From Thiothrix lacustris DSM 21227 (GTDB lineage Bacteria; Pseudomonadota; Gammaproteobacteria; Thiotrichales; Thiotrichaceae), in contig NZ_JHYQ01000006.1 in NCBI RefSeq assembly GCF_000621325.1, positions 112,270-176,269 of the forward strand: 64,000 nt of DNA, given 5' to 3'. Positions 63,746 through 64,000 of this stretch are shown piece after piece. Every line of letters begins with the position of its first letter. Positions within the stretch are counted from its first letter, which is position 1. The notes below the pieces were generated by a model. It saw only the letters and a list, made by a program, of their open reading frames with translations. It ran no database searches and was not told the origin of the DNA. The translations under genes and the position numbers were made by a program.

Positions 63746-64000
63746 TCATGCGACATACCCGTAATGTGCCAGCTTTTCGAGGTTGTGCATCAGGCAAAAC
63801 AGTTTCCATTGCCCGTCCACTTTGGCTTTGCTGCGCAAGGTGAAGCGGTGCAGGCGTTTGTTGCCGCGCAAGTTCCCAAACACGGGTTCGACGGTGGCGA
63901 AGCGTTGGGTGATCATGCGTTTGCCGAGGTCTGAATCGATTTTTGGCTTCATCAAATCGGTGTGGCTGGGGGTGTCATCGCGTTTGCCTTGCAGGAACGT
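63746..64000 (-). mobile_element. IS1182-like transposase, C-terminal part (cut by window edge)
   Basis: 85 residues with no start inside the window; the frame is open to base 64000. The C-terminal motif RFATVEPVFGNLRGNKRLHR and WKLFCLMHNLEKLAHYGYVA resemble the end of IS1182/DUF772-type DDE transposases, where the Glu of the triad precedes PVF. The element continues to the right. Its left terminal repeat should lie in 63490-63745 but could not be defined without the other end. Confidence 0.75.

Noticed and set aside
63591..63809. 72-codon frame downstream of the transposase
   Set aside because: It overlaps the transposase end in another frame and crosses hairpins; no domain or ribosome site.

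Overview
This window looks like chromosomal DNA of a gammaproteobacterium. Several orders are typical of that class: rpoE-rseA-rseB-rseC-mucD followed by lepA-lepB-rnc-era-recO-pdxJ-acpS; pyrG-kdsA-eno-ftsB-ispD; glcDEF; and ccoGHIS. The proteins read to me most like Thiothrix and its relatives (Thiotrichales). That is an impression from the translated sequences and was not tested by a search. There is no rRNA, CRISPR array or prophage.

Layout. 1-945: end of a CBS-domain gene, then a tRNA-Ala(GGC) / small membrane protein / two tRNA-Glu(TTC) cluster. 1071-8293: an alpha-2-macroglobulin-like protein with an intact thioester motif, followed by pbpC. 8294-11004 (minus): a PhoQ/PhoP-like two-component pair and a PepSY protein. 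11189-15365 (minus): roxA, purB, nadB. 15479-26639 (plus): a nearly gapless 11-kb run from the envelope-stress sigma factor and its regulators through translation, secretion, RNA processing and cofactor genes to acpS. 26565-28427 (minus): a hybrid histidine kinase. 28573-33626 (plus): cysM, a DEDDy exonuclease, rlmD, ligA. 33700-34010: tRNA-Gly, tRNA-Gly, tRNA-Cys. 34199-34980: an unrecognised pair, a short PPVIAGG-repeat peptide and an eight-cysteine protein whose 3' end runs antisense into tRNA-Arg(CCT). 35034-38471 (minus): a secreted polysaccharide-lyase-14-like protein and an MscS-type channel. 38579-43498: pyrG, kdsA, eno, ftsB, ispD. 43617-47410 (minus): glycolate oxidase glcDEF. 47499-50085: crcB, an RHH/PIN toxin-antitoxin pair, serS. 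50202-55113: ccoGHIS behind an FNR-type promoter. 55391-56773: a LysR regulator and an unknown protein. 56765-61438: uvrB and a TetR regulator diverging from frmA-frmB, with a palindrome lodged between the -35 and -10 of the frmA promoter. 61446-63172 (minus): queE and a queD-like protein made of three tandem domains. 63132-64000: an orphan AbrB-type antitoxin and the 3' end of a transposase cut by the window edge.

How the genes fit together. The cell makes a cbb3-type oxidase (the assembly factors are here, the oxidase subunits are not), oxidises glycolate, detoxifies formaldehyde through glutathione, and watches its envelope through a sigma-E pathway and a PhoPQ-like pair. The least ordinary items are the composite-active-site queD triplication, the PPVIAGG-peptide/eight-cysteine pair at the tRNA-Arg gene, the TetR-uvrB/frmAB divergon, and the lyase-channel operon.
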